Notes: generated from the sequence alone by a model not told the origin. 64,000 nt of DNA from Xiphophorus maculatus (GCF_002775205.1 NC_036453.1:29799213-29863212), one strand, 5' to 3'; positions 1 to 16,987 are shown, counted from the first letter of the stretch. Program-made: numbers and translations.

Positions 1-2293
1 CCACAAAGTTCTTATTAGAAAGAAAACAGAACCTAGAGTTACACATGTGTCCAGGACATGGACTACAGCTGTCGCCTGTCTTTGCAATAAGCCACACCTT
101 TACCAGAGATGATGTCAAGAGTATATCCTTGGCTATGGAGAAAAAGAACTGGAGCCTCTTCTCATAGTCTGAAAGGAAGAGTTCATTGTGAAGCTTCTAC
201 AATCAGAAATAATCTGGAACGTCAAGTAATCTGCTGGTGTTTGGTCACCGATTACTGTGTTTTATGAAATCATGTCATCTTGACATAAAATCTGGATGAC
301 AAGGTTTCTTTTCTTTTTGCTTTTGAATTCTGACAAGTCAGAAATTCTTTGAAAAAGAAACTGCTCAACTCAATCACTTGGTCTGGTTGGCATTAAATTG
401 GCCTCTGATAATACAGCAAAGAATCTCTGTTATCTCTGACCAGGACATGTCATTTAAATCCCCTATTAAACTGGTTTCTATGATTTTCTTCTTTCATCTC
501 TAGGATATTGACAACATTATGATACTCTTAACCCTTTGGTCCCAAGAGTCTCTTGAAACCAATGATTGCCCCTAAATTGGGGGGGGTTAGGAAAGATGAT
601 AATCAACCTTCATCATACAACAGAAATCTGATTATTCCAAATGTTCCCAATTCCCTGTCAGTCTACAGGTTTACTGCTTGTTCCTGGAATTTCTAAAAGT
701 AGAAGGGGAGGCAGATATTTTGGTTATCAGGCTCCTCTTCTGTCGAACCAGCTCCCAGTTTTAATTGTGAGGGAGACACCCTTTCTTCCTTTATGATGAG
801 GATCAAAATGTTCTGTTTTTGATAAAGCCTATAGTTCGAGCAGCTTAGGTAATCCTGACATTACGTTGCTATGGCTAAGGCTGCTGGAGGACATTATGAC
901 CCCTTCTCTTTGCTCTGATATGTTCTCATTCCACTTTTGCATTATATGCTGTTATTTCGACTTTTACCTCTATGTTCATTTTTACTCTTCAAAGAAGTTA
1001 CCCCTGGTCTTTTGCTTTATTTAACTAAATTGAGATGTACTCTTTTGTTCAGAATGGCATGAACTGTGTACCTATAACCCCAGAGCAACATTTATCTAAT
1101 CTGACTTATTCGCATTTTAATTTTACTAAATATCTAATTAGGTTCTATGTTTTATCTATGAGTGTCTAAGTATTTTTATTTATCTAATTAAAAACAAAAA
1201 GGAACCTTTGAATTCTAGATGACTATCCCTACTCCTATTTGTTGGTTTACATCATGCACAGGTTGACATTTTGTGGAAAATGTCCAGAGATGGTAGCTTC
1301 TTTTTTCTAAAATGAACCTTATTAGTGCTGTTTTCTTCCTGAACTCGAGTCCCGTTGATGCGCATGTCTCTGGGGCCTCACGGGGCCCCAGGGAGCGCAT
1401 CCTGTTTGTGTCCTCCCTGTCTGCACTCTTACAGCCAGACAAGACACAGAGGCGGTGAATCATCATCATCTGCACAGCTCTTGCTTCCTGTCTCCGGAAT
1501 CAGCTCTTTTGTGAAAGAAAAAAAAACAACACATTTTTTCCGTGGGACGCCTCTGCTTCCCTGTGTTGAGACTTTGGAAACACCGGCTTTTACTCAGGTC
1601 TCTGCGGTCCGCTGCTGATAGGGTTATTGGATGATTTACCTGACGGTTGGTGGAGGGGGGAATGAAGCTTTTTTTTTTTTTCTGAAAGGGTCTCCTGAGA
1701 GGTTTCACTTGGTGCTGGCAGTACCGTTACGTCCCGCAGCAGTTGCTGTAAACTGTGAAAATGTCAAACTTGTAGACTCACTGTCGCCAGCCGAGTCTGC
1801 GTCATTAACTGGACCGGTCACGGCACTCCCAATAAAAGAATCGTATCCATCCGCAATGAAAAAGACCTCTACGTGACTTCCAACGATGAGTGATCATGCA
1901 AACCTTGATTCAACAACGGAAAACTCAAATTTCACAGCGTGGAGGAATTTATGTAGCAGGAGGGCAGAAATGAGTCCCAGTTTTATCATTCCTTCACACC
2001 ACAGGTGCAGTTTTTTGTCTGCATTATTATTATAAGTTAATGTTAAGCGAGAGCCTAATACGCAAATTGTCCCATGATGCTATAATTTCAGTTTTTTAGA
2101 TAAAGAAATGAACATTTCAACTCATTTCTGTAGAAATAATCACAAATGTATTGTAGTTATAAGAGGTCCGATAACTAGAAGTACACTATAAATAGCTGAT
2201 AAATAAGACAAACTATCGCTGGCTGTCCTGGGAAACTTGCTAAAATAGCCTGAAAGAGAACAGGTGTGATTCTAGTTCTCCATTAAGTATAAT
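1..2293. other. Upstream intergenic DNA, no gene seen
   Basis: No open frame here resembles a known protein and none shows convincing splice structure. The stretch is AT-rich apart from a GC-richer patch near 1350-1620, which holds a perfect 8-bp inverted repeat (1370-1377 with 1384-1391). An old interspersed repeat is annotated separately at about 720-1010. In human the gene next to SMAD9 on this side is ALG5; no sign of it is visible here. Confidence 0.5.
720..1010 (+). repeat. Diverged teleost interspersed repeat relic
   Basis: The run 'gaaccagctcccagttt', then a stretch around 'gagacaccct' and then 'tttttgataaagcctatag', matches from memory, with many differences, a very common teleost retroelement-type repeat. 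Boundaries are approximate and the family name is not certain. It has no coding capacity here. Confidence 0.4.
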
Positions 2294-2580
2294 GTGATGA
2301 ATGGGGAAACGTGCGCGCTGTGCGTGGCTCAGGTGGCACGGATGCACGGGCGCGCGCGGACAGGATCTGAAATCCCTGAAATCCTGGGAAAGTTCCAGGA
2401 CGGTGGGGGGAGGCGGAGGGATCCAGCACACAGGCGCTGCGGTTCCAGCCAGGCTGACGCCGCCGAGGCTGTGTGGCGCTCGGCTGTGGCTGCTGGAGGA
2501 GCGGAGTCTCTGAGCTCCACGAAACCTGCGTCAAAACGAGATAACGTGGTCGCGTAGCACCGGAAGACACTGCCACCGGC
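2294..2580 (+). promoter_or_regulatory. GC/CpG-rich block, candidate smad9 promoter or 5' non-coding exon
   Basis: This is the only strongly CpG-rich stretch upstream of the first smad9 coding exon, in AT-rich surroundings. It contains alternating 'gcgcgcgc' sequence, a G-rich run near 2402-2418 and an ETS-type core (CACCGGAAG near 2559-2567). SMAD genes usually have a non-coding first exon several kilobases upstream of the ATG, so a promoter here is plausible. No TATA box or unambiguous first-exon donor was found. A second candidate lies at about 3700-3925, GC-richer with a GTAAGA donor-like site near 3925. Confidence 0.35.
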
Positions 2581-5019
2581 ATTTCATAATAAAATTACTG
2601 GACTGTGTTAGTCACCGTTTCAGCTGTGAGCATCGTTTAGTGAGCTGGAAACAAAAACAAACAAAAAAAAATATTCTGTGAATATGTATTCTCAATTTAA
2701 ATATTGACTAGGGCTAATGTGTTCTTGTACATTTAAGTATTTCTCTTTGATAAACAATTCAAATGTATTTGTATAAAAAGAAAAAATACATAAAATTTAC
2801 CCATGCGTATAGAACGAATTAATATTATATAATTAATTCATTCTATAAGCATTAGGTTATAAAACAAAAGTATGTTCATGAAGTCATCTAGAGCAGGATT
2901 GTCCAAAGTACAGCAGGTCCCTGACTGCAGTTTGAAAATGGTGCAAATTTGGCCCTCCATCTCATAGAGTGCAGATGGACACTTTTTGTAATTGTTTTAG
3001 GATAAGATTTCAATATCAAGTATATATCTTCTTAAACAAAAAATGCTAAGTACTCCACAAATGATTCTTCCTTTCCAGGCTACATCCACCAACCAGAGTT
3101 TCTCTCTGACACTTTTATTTTGAAACAGAACTAACTGGATGCACTTCTGTATTACTACTTTCTTTATTTTTCAACGTAAACACACGCTCCTAGACACAAC
3201 CCACTCCGCACACACATGCACACACACTTGCAGACAGAAACACACCTTCACAACCTCAGCACACCGGCCTGACCCGCTGCAGACGCGGAAACCTCCACAC
3301 ACGCTTAACAGCCAGCGGTGCACTTGCTATGACATCACAGGTGAGAAATGAAATAACACACTATCTGAGAGGGTTATGAGTGTTTTTGTCATTTTACCGT
3401 TTGTTATGAATTTGCATCCGATGCAAAGCGCAAAGATTGTGATTGTCTTAGGAGTTGCGTAAGATGTTTACTCTGACAACTTTTATCCTGGTTGCTATTA
3501 AAATAACTTTCTCTTAACATACAACGTAATTAAAAATGTAAGATGTCAATTTTAGACTGTTTTGGATGAAAATGTTTTCATTTATTTCTAAAAGCGTTCC
3601 TGTGGTGACGACATGTTGTTAAGCATTATATATAAGACCTGAAGGAATGGCTACTTTATGTTTTCTTTTATGTTTTGTTTTTTTTATGTCACATTTTCCA
3701 GCGCAGAGTAAAGGTGTGTGTGCAGAAACCGGAATCTGCAGCGGCACAGAGACTGGATGCAGCGATAGTTAAAGGAAGCTGGCGTGTTTACTTTTTTGGG
3801 AAGGGGTGCACTGGTGATAAAGCATTAGGTAATTAGCCTATCTGAGGCTGCAGACTGAGTGACGCCAGGCTCCATAAAGCAGCGGCAGCAGCAGAGACGG
3901 ACTGATGCAGCTTTGCTGTCATTGTAAGAAAGAAGAAAAAAATCCCTCCTCAGCTGTCTGCTTGTCTGCCATTCAGGGGCCACAGAACTGGTCACATTTC
4001 AACCAACAAGCACAAGTATGCAGATACGCAGATGTGCTGTCTTTTTGTTGAGATCTGCTCAAATGTGGATCTGTTCTTTAGTTTTTTTAAAAACACATTT
4101 TACCATAGTCACCTTTAAAATTAAGGTCCAAGTCATTCTAAGTCATCTTTTACATTTCCGTCTTTTTTTTTTTTTCTAAAGTTGCATCCAATGCACAAAA
4201 ACCCCACAATATGCATAATGTGCAACAAAGCTGTAATCAGCATTGCAAGAATGAAGTGAAAATGCTGAGAGCCTGAACCACACAATGAGAAAAAAAAAAC
4301 AAGCAGGCAAGTTATAATCTTCTCAGATAATTCCAGTGTAAATATTTTAGAGGCTGGACATCAAAGTGTCTCTCTTTGTACATCCGCACCTCGCTGTGGG
4401 CATTTGTGTAATACTCAGTGGCTATTTAGGCGGACAGAAAGATACAAACAGGGACTGTGTTTCTGTCTCCCTCCCTGTCTCGCTCTCCCCCTCCTGTTCT
4501 GTGATGTGTTCTGGCCAGACAGTAAGGCTCCTGGGCGTCAGTGGCATGATCATAGAAACAGAGGCCAGAAAGGACATTCCTCATTGTTGGTGGATCTAGA
4601 AATGAGCCTGGCCATCTTGGCTTTCTCTAACTGAGACAGTTTTGTTAAGCATTTAATGTTCCCCTTCTGAGAAAAATATGGTGTTGCATGTGGAAGACCA
4701 CTGTGATACAGGCATGCTCTGTGTAGCCCTGCTGATTGAGCCTCCTTATTATGGAAATCCACCTACAATGCCCGTACAGACTGTTTTAACCTTTCCCATA
4801 CTACTGAAGTGAAGGGAAAGTGATTTGTGATTTATTTTTCTCTTTTTACAATTAAGTAAAAGTCTGGAAAGTGTGACATCTATTAGCATCCAGTCCCTGC
4901 TACTCTGCTGCCTCAAAATAAATCTGTATCTAAATCTTTGATAATCTCAGAGAACTGTTCAATCCAACCTCAAAAGAGTGTTGCACAACTACAAAGTCTT
5001 AAAGACGTACTTATTCAGC
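2581..5019. other. Non-coding stretch between candidate promoter and Tc1-like relic
   Basis: No gene is seen. The content is AT-rich sequence, a degenerate CA-rich patch near 3180-3250, a GC-richer island at about 3700-3925 that could be an enhancer or an alternative first exon, and a pyrimidine-rich patch near 4460-4500. The short open frames here look like chance. Confidence 0.5.
2803..2852. repeat. Imperfect inverted repeat (hairpin), 21-bp arms
   Basis: Arms 2803-2823 and 2832-2852 are reverse complements with two mismatches and flank an 8-nt A/T spacer. They lie in the presumed 5' intron or upstream region of smad9. It could be a small fold-back element remnant; no function can be assigned. 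Confidence 0.7.
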
Positions 5020-6275
5020 TCAATTAAAAGGTCAGAAAAGGAGAGCATTGACCAGAGAAGCAGCCATGAGGCTTATGATAATTCTGGAAGAGCTGCAGAG
5101 ATTCACAGCTCAGGTGGGAGAAACTGATGATAACTGTTAGCCATGCAAACCTGGTGTTTGCAGTGGAGTGTCAAGACAAAAGCCAGAGTTGAAAGACATA
5201 AGAAGGTAGGAGCAATCTTTAAAAGCAGACACAGCAAACATGTGGTAGAAGGTGCTCTGGTCAGAGAAACCAAAATGGAATTTTTTGACCTACATGCAAA
5301 ACATAATGCTTGGGGAGGGAGGTTGAGAGGGAGTTATGGCCTTCTCCGCATCCAGGGATACGAGGTACTTGAACCATATTCATACTATTTTTGGCTCAGT
5401 TGATTTGCTCTCTTCATCTTGATAGGGCAGATGACTTACTAACTTGTACACTCCCTACTCAGATGTTGAAAATAATGAAATGGGGGGATTTCTCTCCAGG
5501 AAATCAAACTACTTTTGTTATTTTGTTCTTCCTAAAACATAAATTATTCAAATGAGAAAAACAACATCTTCTTTGTGCTTGGAGTTACAAAAGGTTTTGT
5601 TATTGTCACCGTTGATGCGTACAGTCTGTGCTGTCAAACAATCTGAGCTGCATGCAGACATCTGAGGAGAATCGTAGTGGAAAATAGCAGTCAGGTTCAC
5701 ATGACGAAATTTACACACAGACAGTAGAGCTGAGTCCGAGGTTTGAATTAGGTCCTGTTCACACCCCTCTCTATCAACAATGGCGGTGGCAGCATCATAA
5801 AGAACAGATGCTTTTCATCTGCATCCAGGAGAGCTAGTCGGAGTTGGATAAAGTCAGAAACTAGGTTTATTTATCAGAAGGGAAAAACTGCTCAACTTTA
5901 CAAAAGTCAAGTCAAGTCAGAAGATTCACTTTACACTTGGGCAACAAATCTAAACTTGCAGCCAGAAATGACTTAGATTAAAGTTTATCCATGTGCTGCA
6001 AAGGTCAAGGTCAGTCAAAGACCAGACCTAAATCCAATTGAGAATTTGTGGCAAGACTTGGAATCAGATGTTTACATAACATTCTGTCAAATCCGACTGA
6101 TCTAGAGATGTTTTTCAAAGAAGAATGAAAAATAAATTCTAGTCTCTAAATGAAGCATACCTAAAAATACCTGCAGCTGCAAGGCAGCGACAGGTGGTCC
6201 TACAGTGTCCACTCAGATGTGCTGAATATAAATGTGCGTCACATTTTTTCAAAGCATGAGTCACTTCTCTTCTAC
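5020..6275 (+). mobile_element. Tc1-like DNA transposon relic (interrupted)
   Basis: Translated pieces match the common teleost Tc1-like transposase in order. First come a HSGGRN-like part near 5090 and a 'VLWSDETK'-like part at about 5250-5290. Then a 'GGGSIM'-like part appears near 5780 and an 'SPDLNPIENLW'-like part at about 6020-6055. A terminal 'ATPGVLNINVRHIFS'-type tail ends near 6275. Stop codons and indels are frequent. About 400 bases at 5340-5755 do not match and may be a later insertion. It lies upstream of smad9 exon 1 in the same orientation and is non-functional. Confidence 0.75.
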
Positions 6276-6382
6276 TTCACAAATACATCTCTTTGGCCTC
6301 ACAATGTACAAACAGTGCTTCCAGTCACCTGAATTAGCAAAAATGTTCCTTAACTCAGTCTCTCCTCTCTCTTGCTAGATGA

Positions 6383-11358
<4,976 letters not shown>

Positions 11359-11762
11359 CATAAACGCAAACACACACTTTTGAGTGTGTGGTCACTGTCT
11401 TCACACAGGTCGTCATATGTTCCGTCCGTGGGTTTATGTCATCAAATCTCATTATGGCTACTGTGGGAGTCTAAGGGTACACTCTAGAACTGTTTTTGCA
11501 TTTAACATGACGTAAAGGCACAACATAATTTCAGCATAATGAAACATTTCTGGGTTCAGACACTTTAGCTGTACAAAAACTAAATGGGATCTATTTGGAG
11601 GTACTCTTATGTTATAGTGATTTGTGGTGCATTTTCATGTTTTGACCAATGTTTGACTGAATGTACTGGGTTTTTTTTTTTTACATCTCCAATTAAACGT
11701 TTTTCTTTATCATGTGTTTTTCCAACATTTGGATTTTTTGAAGCCTTAGCACCCTTATTAAG

Positions 11763-11768
11763 AATAAA
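11763..11768 (+). terminator. Candidate smad9 polyadenylation signal
   Basis: AATAAA about 400 nt after the smad9 stop, followed by a GT-rich stretch. Another AATAAA lies near 11964. The choice is not proven. Confidence 0.5.
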
Positions 11769-11821
11769 GCTCAATCTGTACTGTAAATGCATTCTGTAGT
11801 CAGTATCTGAGTATTAATGTT

Positions 11822-11827
11822 TTTATT
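11822..11827 (-). terminator. Candidate rfxap polyadenylation signal
   Basis: TTTATT on the plus strand reads AATAAA on the minus strand, about 650 nt beyond the rfxap stop. If used, the rfxap 3' end would lie within tens of bases of the smad9 3' end. Confidence 0.35.
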
Positions 11828-12476
11828 TTCATAGGCTCAGCAGACATAGACGTCATAATTTTCACATCACACATTTGGCTTGTGTTAACTTATTTAGATC
11901 TAGATAAAATTTAGCTTATGCTAAACTTTAAGATGAAAAGAACATACAAAATGTTATTTTAAAAATAAACCGTAACACTCTGTTGGGTGAAAATATGACC
12001 ACTGATTGTCGCAAGGAAAAACAAACTGCATAAATGCAGCACTTCTTTTAAAGCAATGCTACAATTGTTTTTGAACATTTCAGGTGAATTACATCAGGTT
12101 GATGTTCACAATAATACAACACATAAATATCACAAAAACAGTAAGAAAGAACAAGAACACACAAGATAAATAAGCAATTAGAAGACACAATATAAATATA
12201 ACGCAGGGATGCAATGTCTTAAAAACATTAGACAGTTACAATTAAATGTCCTGATTAAAACTGCAATACGAAGGACAGTAAAACCAAGTAATTTTAAACT
12301 AAAACATAAAGCAAATGGAGAAAACATTTTGCCTACACATTAAAAATGATTTTCTGTCCAGTTCAAAGTCCGATTTTGAGCAGCTTCATCTAATTATGGA
12401 TAAATTACTTATTTATATATTTTTTCACAACCCTTGTGATGTATCATAAATACTATCAAATACACACTAGTCACTG

Positions 12477-12581
12477 TCAACAGCCCTGAAAGTGCTGCTG
12501 TGATTGGCTGCGGCTTTGTGCAGCCAGGAGCTGCTGCTGCTGCTGCAGGAACCGGATCACTTCTGGACTCCTGAGCAGAGA
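12477..12581 (-). CDS. rfxap: rfxap coding exon 3 (Gln-rich C-terminus)
   Basis: 34 codons plus TGA, acceptor TTCCAG. A (CTG)n/(CAG)n tract at about 12530-12547 encodes Gln residues in the conserved FLQ-rich helix. The last dozen residues diverge from human. Confidence 0.92.
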   Translation of the reverse strand, partial: SLLRSPEVIRFLQQQQQLLAAQSRSQSQQHFQGC

Positions 12582-14507
12582 CTGGAACACAGAGACATTC
12601 ATGTTACACTGGTGATGCAAATATGGAAAAAAAAGAGGGAAAAAACTGTACATCAATACAGTAGATCAGGGGTCTGCCACATGTGGTCTACCATTCTGCA
12701 TACTGGTGTATGAATGTGTGTGTCTGTGAATATTAATATGTGAATGTGGGTTAAGTGCTTTATTTATTCAATACAACTAGAAAAGTGTTACCAAGTTTCA
12801 GAAAAAAACTTATGAATGACAGTGAAGTCAACTTTTATTTAAAGCAAAATAACAAATGTTTCAGAAATGCAATCTCTATGTTGGAAGAAAGTAAAATCTT
12901 AAGTTCCAGAGAATTTACCTTACATTTCAGGAAAGCAACATCTAGATTTAAAGAAAGTAGCCTCAGACTTCCTGGAAATAACATTTAAGTCCCAAGATGC
13001 AATGTAACCTCAAAGTTTGAAAAATTTTAACTTCAAGTTCTGGGAAATAACCTCAAAGTTTTTTTTTTCTTGTGTCCGGTCTGGCAGTGTGGCAATTAGA
13101 AAGAACAGTTGTCTGGGGGCCAAGGAGAAGATTGGATTTACTTTCATAAGTGCGGCAATAAGGTTTTTGCTATAATGCGTGATTATATTTAGAAAAAAAC
13201 CTTTATTAGAAATTTCTTTGAGTGCCTTTCAAATGTAATGGACACAAAGAGACAACAAGAAAGGGAGAAAGGTGGTGTAAAAAGTTAAAAACAGAGAAGA
13301 TGAGAATAAAAGAAAAAGAGTGATAGCGACACTACAAGAAAACACTAATAGTGTGCTTCTATACCTGCAGAAAGAGAAAAAATTAAACAGAACTGAGAAA
13401 CCACAGTGACAACATGTATGAGAATAACAATGTCACAGCAAAGCACACAGTAGTAATTAATAGCAGATGTTTTTAGTTTAAGTTCTTGAAAGAAACATCT
13501 ACATTCTGGAAGGTAACCATTTAGGTAAAGGAACGTTCCAGGAAAGTTTCAGAAAAACAAATTAAAGAAGCCTGTAGCATTCAGAAAAGTAACCTTTAAA
13601 TTCCTGAATGGTCACCTGAAAGTTCCAAAAGAAAAATAAAAAGACTCTTCTTTTATCTTTCAAATCCTGAGAAGCAATCTCTGGAATTTACTTTCTCAGA
13701 GTTTATGGCAAAATAAAGGTGAGCAAGCTTTTAGTAGGTATTCGTTCTGGAAGAGTAACCTGTACATTCCAGAAAGTATTCTGCAAGTTTAGAGAAAAAT
13801 ACAGTATGCTTCAGCACATGGGAGCAGAATCAGGTCAACGACTCACCAGTCTTTTCTGGTTGAGGACTTGCTCTATAAGGGAAGGTCTGGCTGGACGGTC
13901 CCCCATGGCTCCCAGGCGCTGTTTGTTCACAGACACTGGACGCTCCTCAGAGTTTTCCTGGTCATCCCCACAAACATGACGTAAGTTATGTTACATTGGA
14001 GTGCAGAAACCAGAGAAAAACTCCCGCAATACCTTAAATTATTAGCAATTTTTAAAACGACCCTGTTTCCCTTACATCAAGCTTCCCGCTGGACATAGCC
14101 TGGTCGCTCTTCTTCTTCTTATATTTATCCTTATACATCTTGTTGCGATGTTTTTTGCACATCCACGGCTTCCTCTGCTTGGCCACCTGTGTGGTGGTCT
14201 CCGTGCAGCCGTCGTAAGTGCACTGTTTGGGGGCGTTGTCGCCCTCCGAGGTCTCCTCTTCATTAAGCTCCTCCGGGCTGGCTGCGCCTTCTCTGGGATC
14301 AGACGCGTCCAGCACGTCGCTCTCTTCGTCCGGATCGTCCACGCTGAAAGAGGACACGTTGTTCTCCGATTCATGCGGCGTTGTCACGTTTCTGCTGTCC
14401 ACAGCTCCGCTTTTACTAACGAAATACCGCTGGCCGTCTTTAGTGAGCAGAAGAGTGGAGTCCTTGTCTTTATTTGCAGCGGATGAAGAACTGTCCTTGT
14501 TGCTCAT
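12477..14507 (-). CDS. rfxap: Regulatory factor X-associated protein
   Basis: Joined on the minus strand: 14507-14076, 13957-13847, 12581-12477; 648 nt, 215 residues plus stop. Human RFXAP is 272 residues; the fish protein has a shorter acidic N-terminal region. Family role: with RFX5 and RFXANK it forms the nuclear RFX complex on the X box of MHC class II promoters, and loss causes bare lymphocyte syndrome in humans. Seen here: an N-terminal Ser/Asp/Glu-rich region (1-95); a conserved Cys- and Lys-rich block (96-137, KQRKPWMCKKHRNKMYKDKY) acting as a basic nuclear-targeting region; then GDRPARPSLIEQVLNQKRL (exon 2) and the Gln-rich C-terminal helix SLLRSPEVIRFLQQQQQLL (exon 3), which contacts the other subunits. 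Phases are 0/0. The acceptor of exon 2 has a poor pyrimidine tract. Position beside smad9, tail-to-tail, supports orthology. Confidence 0.95.
12785..13045. repeat. Degenerate ~22-bp minisatellite, block A
   Basis: About ten diverged copies of a 21-25-nt unit resembling AAAGTAACCTCTAAGTTCCAG follow one another, for example starting near 12889, 12931, 12953 and 12975. They lie in rfxap intron 2. Confidence 0.65.
13475..13810. repeat. Degenerate ~22-bp minisatellite, block B
   Basis: The same unit as block A reappears (for example AAAGTAACCTTTAAATTCCTG near 13585 and AGAGTAACCTGTACATTCCAG near 13751). It ends about 35 bases from rfxap exon 2. The 430 bases between blocks A and B do not show the unit. 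Confidence 0.6.
13847..13957 (-). CDS. rfxap: rfxap coding exon 2
   Basis: 37 codons between the acceptor GACCAG and donor GTGAGT. Reads ENSEERPVSVNKQRL then GDRPARPSLIEQVLNQKRL, the latter nearly identical to human. The start could shift slightly if another AG is used, but this one keeps phase 0. Confidence 0.88.
14076..14507 (-). CDS. rfxap: rfxap coding exon 1
   Basis: 144 codons from the ATG (14507) to the donor GTAAGG. The start gives MSNKDSSSSA; the next in-frame Met is far inside the conserved part. Contains the C-x4-C-x15-C-x2-H pattern (C96, C101, C117, H120). Confidence 0.95.
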
Positions 14508-14770
14508 AGTTATGGCAGTGAACGCAATGCTAACCGCCGGTTCTCTACAACAACCTCACTTTGATACGTATTCACATACGAAACGCGCAGCTACAAGTTA
14601 CTAGTACATATTTTTGTCATAGAACATGCATTATCTTCATAAAACAATTGTACATAATCGCCCTTAGGCGAAAGCTACACTTCCTTGATGATATTCTTCT
14701 TCTCTGGCATTGTGTTTGCGTCTGACAACAGCGACGCCTTTTGGCTCAAACGAGAGCTACATATAAGAAT
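14508..14770 (-). promoter_or_regulatory. Presumed rfxap promoter and 5' UTR
   Basis: Sequence immediately upstream of the rfxap ATG, with scattered CpGs (for example near 14525-14590 and 14720-14755) in an otherwise AT-rich intergenic block. No TATA box is obvious. A CRE-like TTACGTCA lies further upstream at about 14929-14936. Confidence 0.4.
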
Positions 14771-16049
14771 GTTTGCTATTTTAATTCTCTAAACGGTACG
14801 AAAAAACATTTCATACTTGTTCTACCTCTCTTTAATTTCCACTTTCCCCATATCTCCTCAAATTAATGTACTTCTTAGTCTTAGGAAAAATGCTTGGAAA
14901 ACAAACTTGGAGAAATATTAAGGTGACTTACGTCATGTTCATGGAAAAGATTCAGTCAGAGCAAATCTGTGTGATGATAATTATTCAACTGAGCAACAGT
15001 AGCCCCTAATCCCCTCAAAAAAAAAAGAAATAAAACACAAACAATTTAGTTTTTAAAGGTGTTTTAATTATTACTTTTGATTAATGACAGACCATTGATG
15101 AAGAGAGGTACAGGTATTCAGGAAAGGCTGAATGCAGTAGAGCAGCAGTGAGAGCACTTTGGTTAACCGTGTACCGGAGAGTGTGGGTTTCATCACCACA
15201 ACAAATTCACACTGTAGCACATTACTGTGTAAATGTCATGACAGGAAGAAATGAAGAAACAAAGACAAATGAAACAACAGCTTTAAAATCTCTAAAAAAA
15301 AACACAAAAAAAAAACAAGTGCAGCGATGTATTTATATGTATTTCTTCACATCAGTAACTGAAAATCAAAATTACTGTTGGATGTTGCACATAGAGTGGC
15401 ATCTATGTTAGAACTGTCAATGAAGCAAAAATGATGGTTTCTATTTTCCCCCACAAATGTATATTTGACTGTGTGGATTTATCTAGGTGAAACAACATCA
15501 GGTAAAAATGATACTATTCATTTCAACTGTAGTTTTTTTTTCTCTCTCTCCATTTTAACCAGATGATTGAATTTATAATTCTTTTTTTTTTTTGCTTATT
15601 GACTGTCAGACATGATTCTTTTTGTTTCATTTTTTAGTTTCTTTTTTTTTTTTTTAGTTTTTTACAATTGTCATATATTTACTACTAGTAAAGAAATATA
15701 CTGTATTGTGAACTATCAAAATAAATAAAACTGTTATTTACATAACATATAAACAATACTTCAACACTAAACATTTTTTATTATAAGAATAGGCTACTGT
15801 ATGTCTGTCATGCTTTCATCTAAATAAATGAAGTCATGAATGAGGTTTACAGAGCTTAAACAAGTCCTCCTCCATCCTTTAACTGCTTTGCACGAGTGCT
15901 GCTGGTTTTCATCCATCCTGCCATTGTTTTTGTCATCTTTAACTGTATAAAGACTGTAAAACGTTTGTGTAAATAGGCACCCCTTTATATCCATGAGTAC
16001 ACATTTAAGAAGCATTTGGACCACAACAATCATACCGTTTTTAAATGTT
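14771..16049. other. Intergenic AT-rich DNA between rfxap and dclk1
   Basis: No gene is seen. There are several T-rich runs (15534-15660) and long A/T stretches. The far 3' end of the dclk1 transcript could reach here, but nothing fixes it. Confidence 0.5.
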
Positions 16050-16987
16050 GGCATAAAGGTGCATCTCAGTCAACCAGAATAAAAGTTCATTTATGTCATT
16101 AAATAAATTCAACAACTGAAAATATACTATAAACTGAGGAATATATTTAAATAGTTTGTTTCTGTTAATATTGATAATTGATTACACCTAATGAAAAACT
16201 CAAATCCTATTGCTTAGAAAACCAGATTATCACATAAGACAAATAAAAATATGTTAAAATGGAAATGTTATTTTACACAATTATGTGGAAGTACTGACTT
16301 GATAGTTGTCCAGCCGACCAACATCGACAAAAAAAGGTAATTGCAGAAGAAGCTGGCTTTCCACAAAGTGCTGTATACAAGAATACCGATGGAAAATTGA
16401 GTAGAAGAAAAAAGTGTATGGGGAATCTTAAGATGATTTTGAAACAAAGTCCATTCAAGAATTTTCCCTTCCCGCTGAAGATGCTGATGTCTGATGTAAG
16501 CAGGACCTGGTACTTATCCATGCTGCCTAGATTTTCAGTACCATGTTTACTGATCATGACAACACCAAACTTGGTCAGAAAACTTGCCTGACTTTAACGT
16601 GAAAGAGAATTGATGAGATATTATCAAAAGGCATTATTTCCAACAATGCAGGTGAGCTGAAGGCCACTATTACATCAACTTGTGTTTACTGAACATCTCA
16701 GCAGAGCCACAGGCTGACCTCCTCCATTACACGCTCCACTAATCTAGTAGTTCATGCAAAAGGAGCCTCTGACCAAGCACTGAATTAATACACTCTAAAA
16801 TAGCTACATGGATATTCTCAGTAAGCTGTTAAAAAATTTTTATGGGTATCATGTAATATTAAAATACACATCTGAATTTTTAATTTGTGTTATAAATCTG
16901 GTGAATATGAGTTTCACAGTTTGAATCAAGTTGATGAAATAAATGAACTTTTCAATTATCTTCTAATTTGACGAGATGCAGCTTAAT
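16050..16987. mobile_element. Tc1-like element, non-autonomous, both termini present
   Basis: The left end 'ggtgcatctcagtcaaccag' and the right end near 16925-16985 ('gaaataaatgaacttttcaa', '...gacgagatgcag') are inverted copies of the terminal repeats of a common teleost Tc1-like family whose ends read GGTGCATCTCA. The inside keeps decayed transposase pieces (near 16320-16480). It is deleted and full of stops. The same family recurs at 36110-36840. Confidence 0.75.

Noticed and set aside
15120..15210. tRNA- or SINE-like sequence with a weak B-box resemblance
   Set aside because: No cloverleaf could be formed and the A box is absent.
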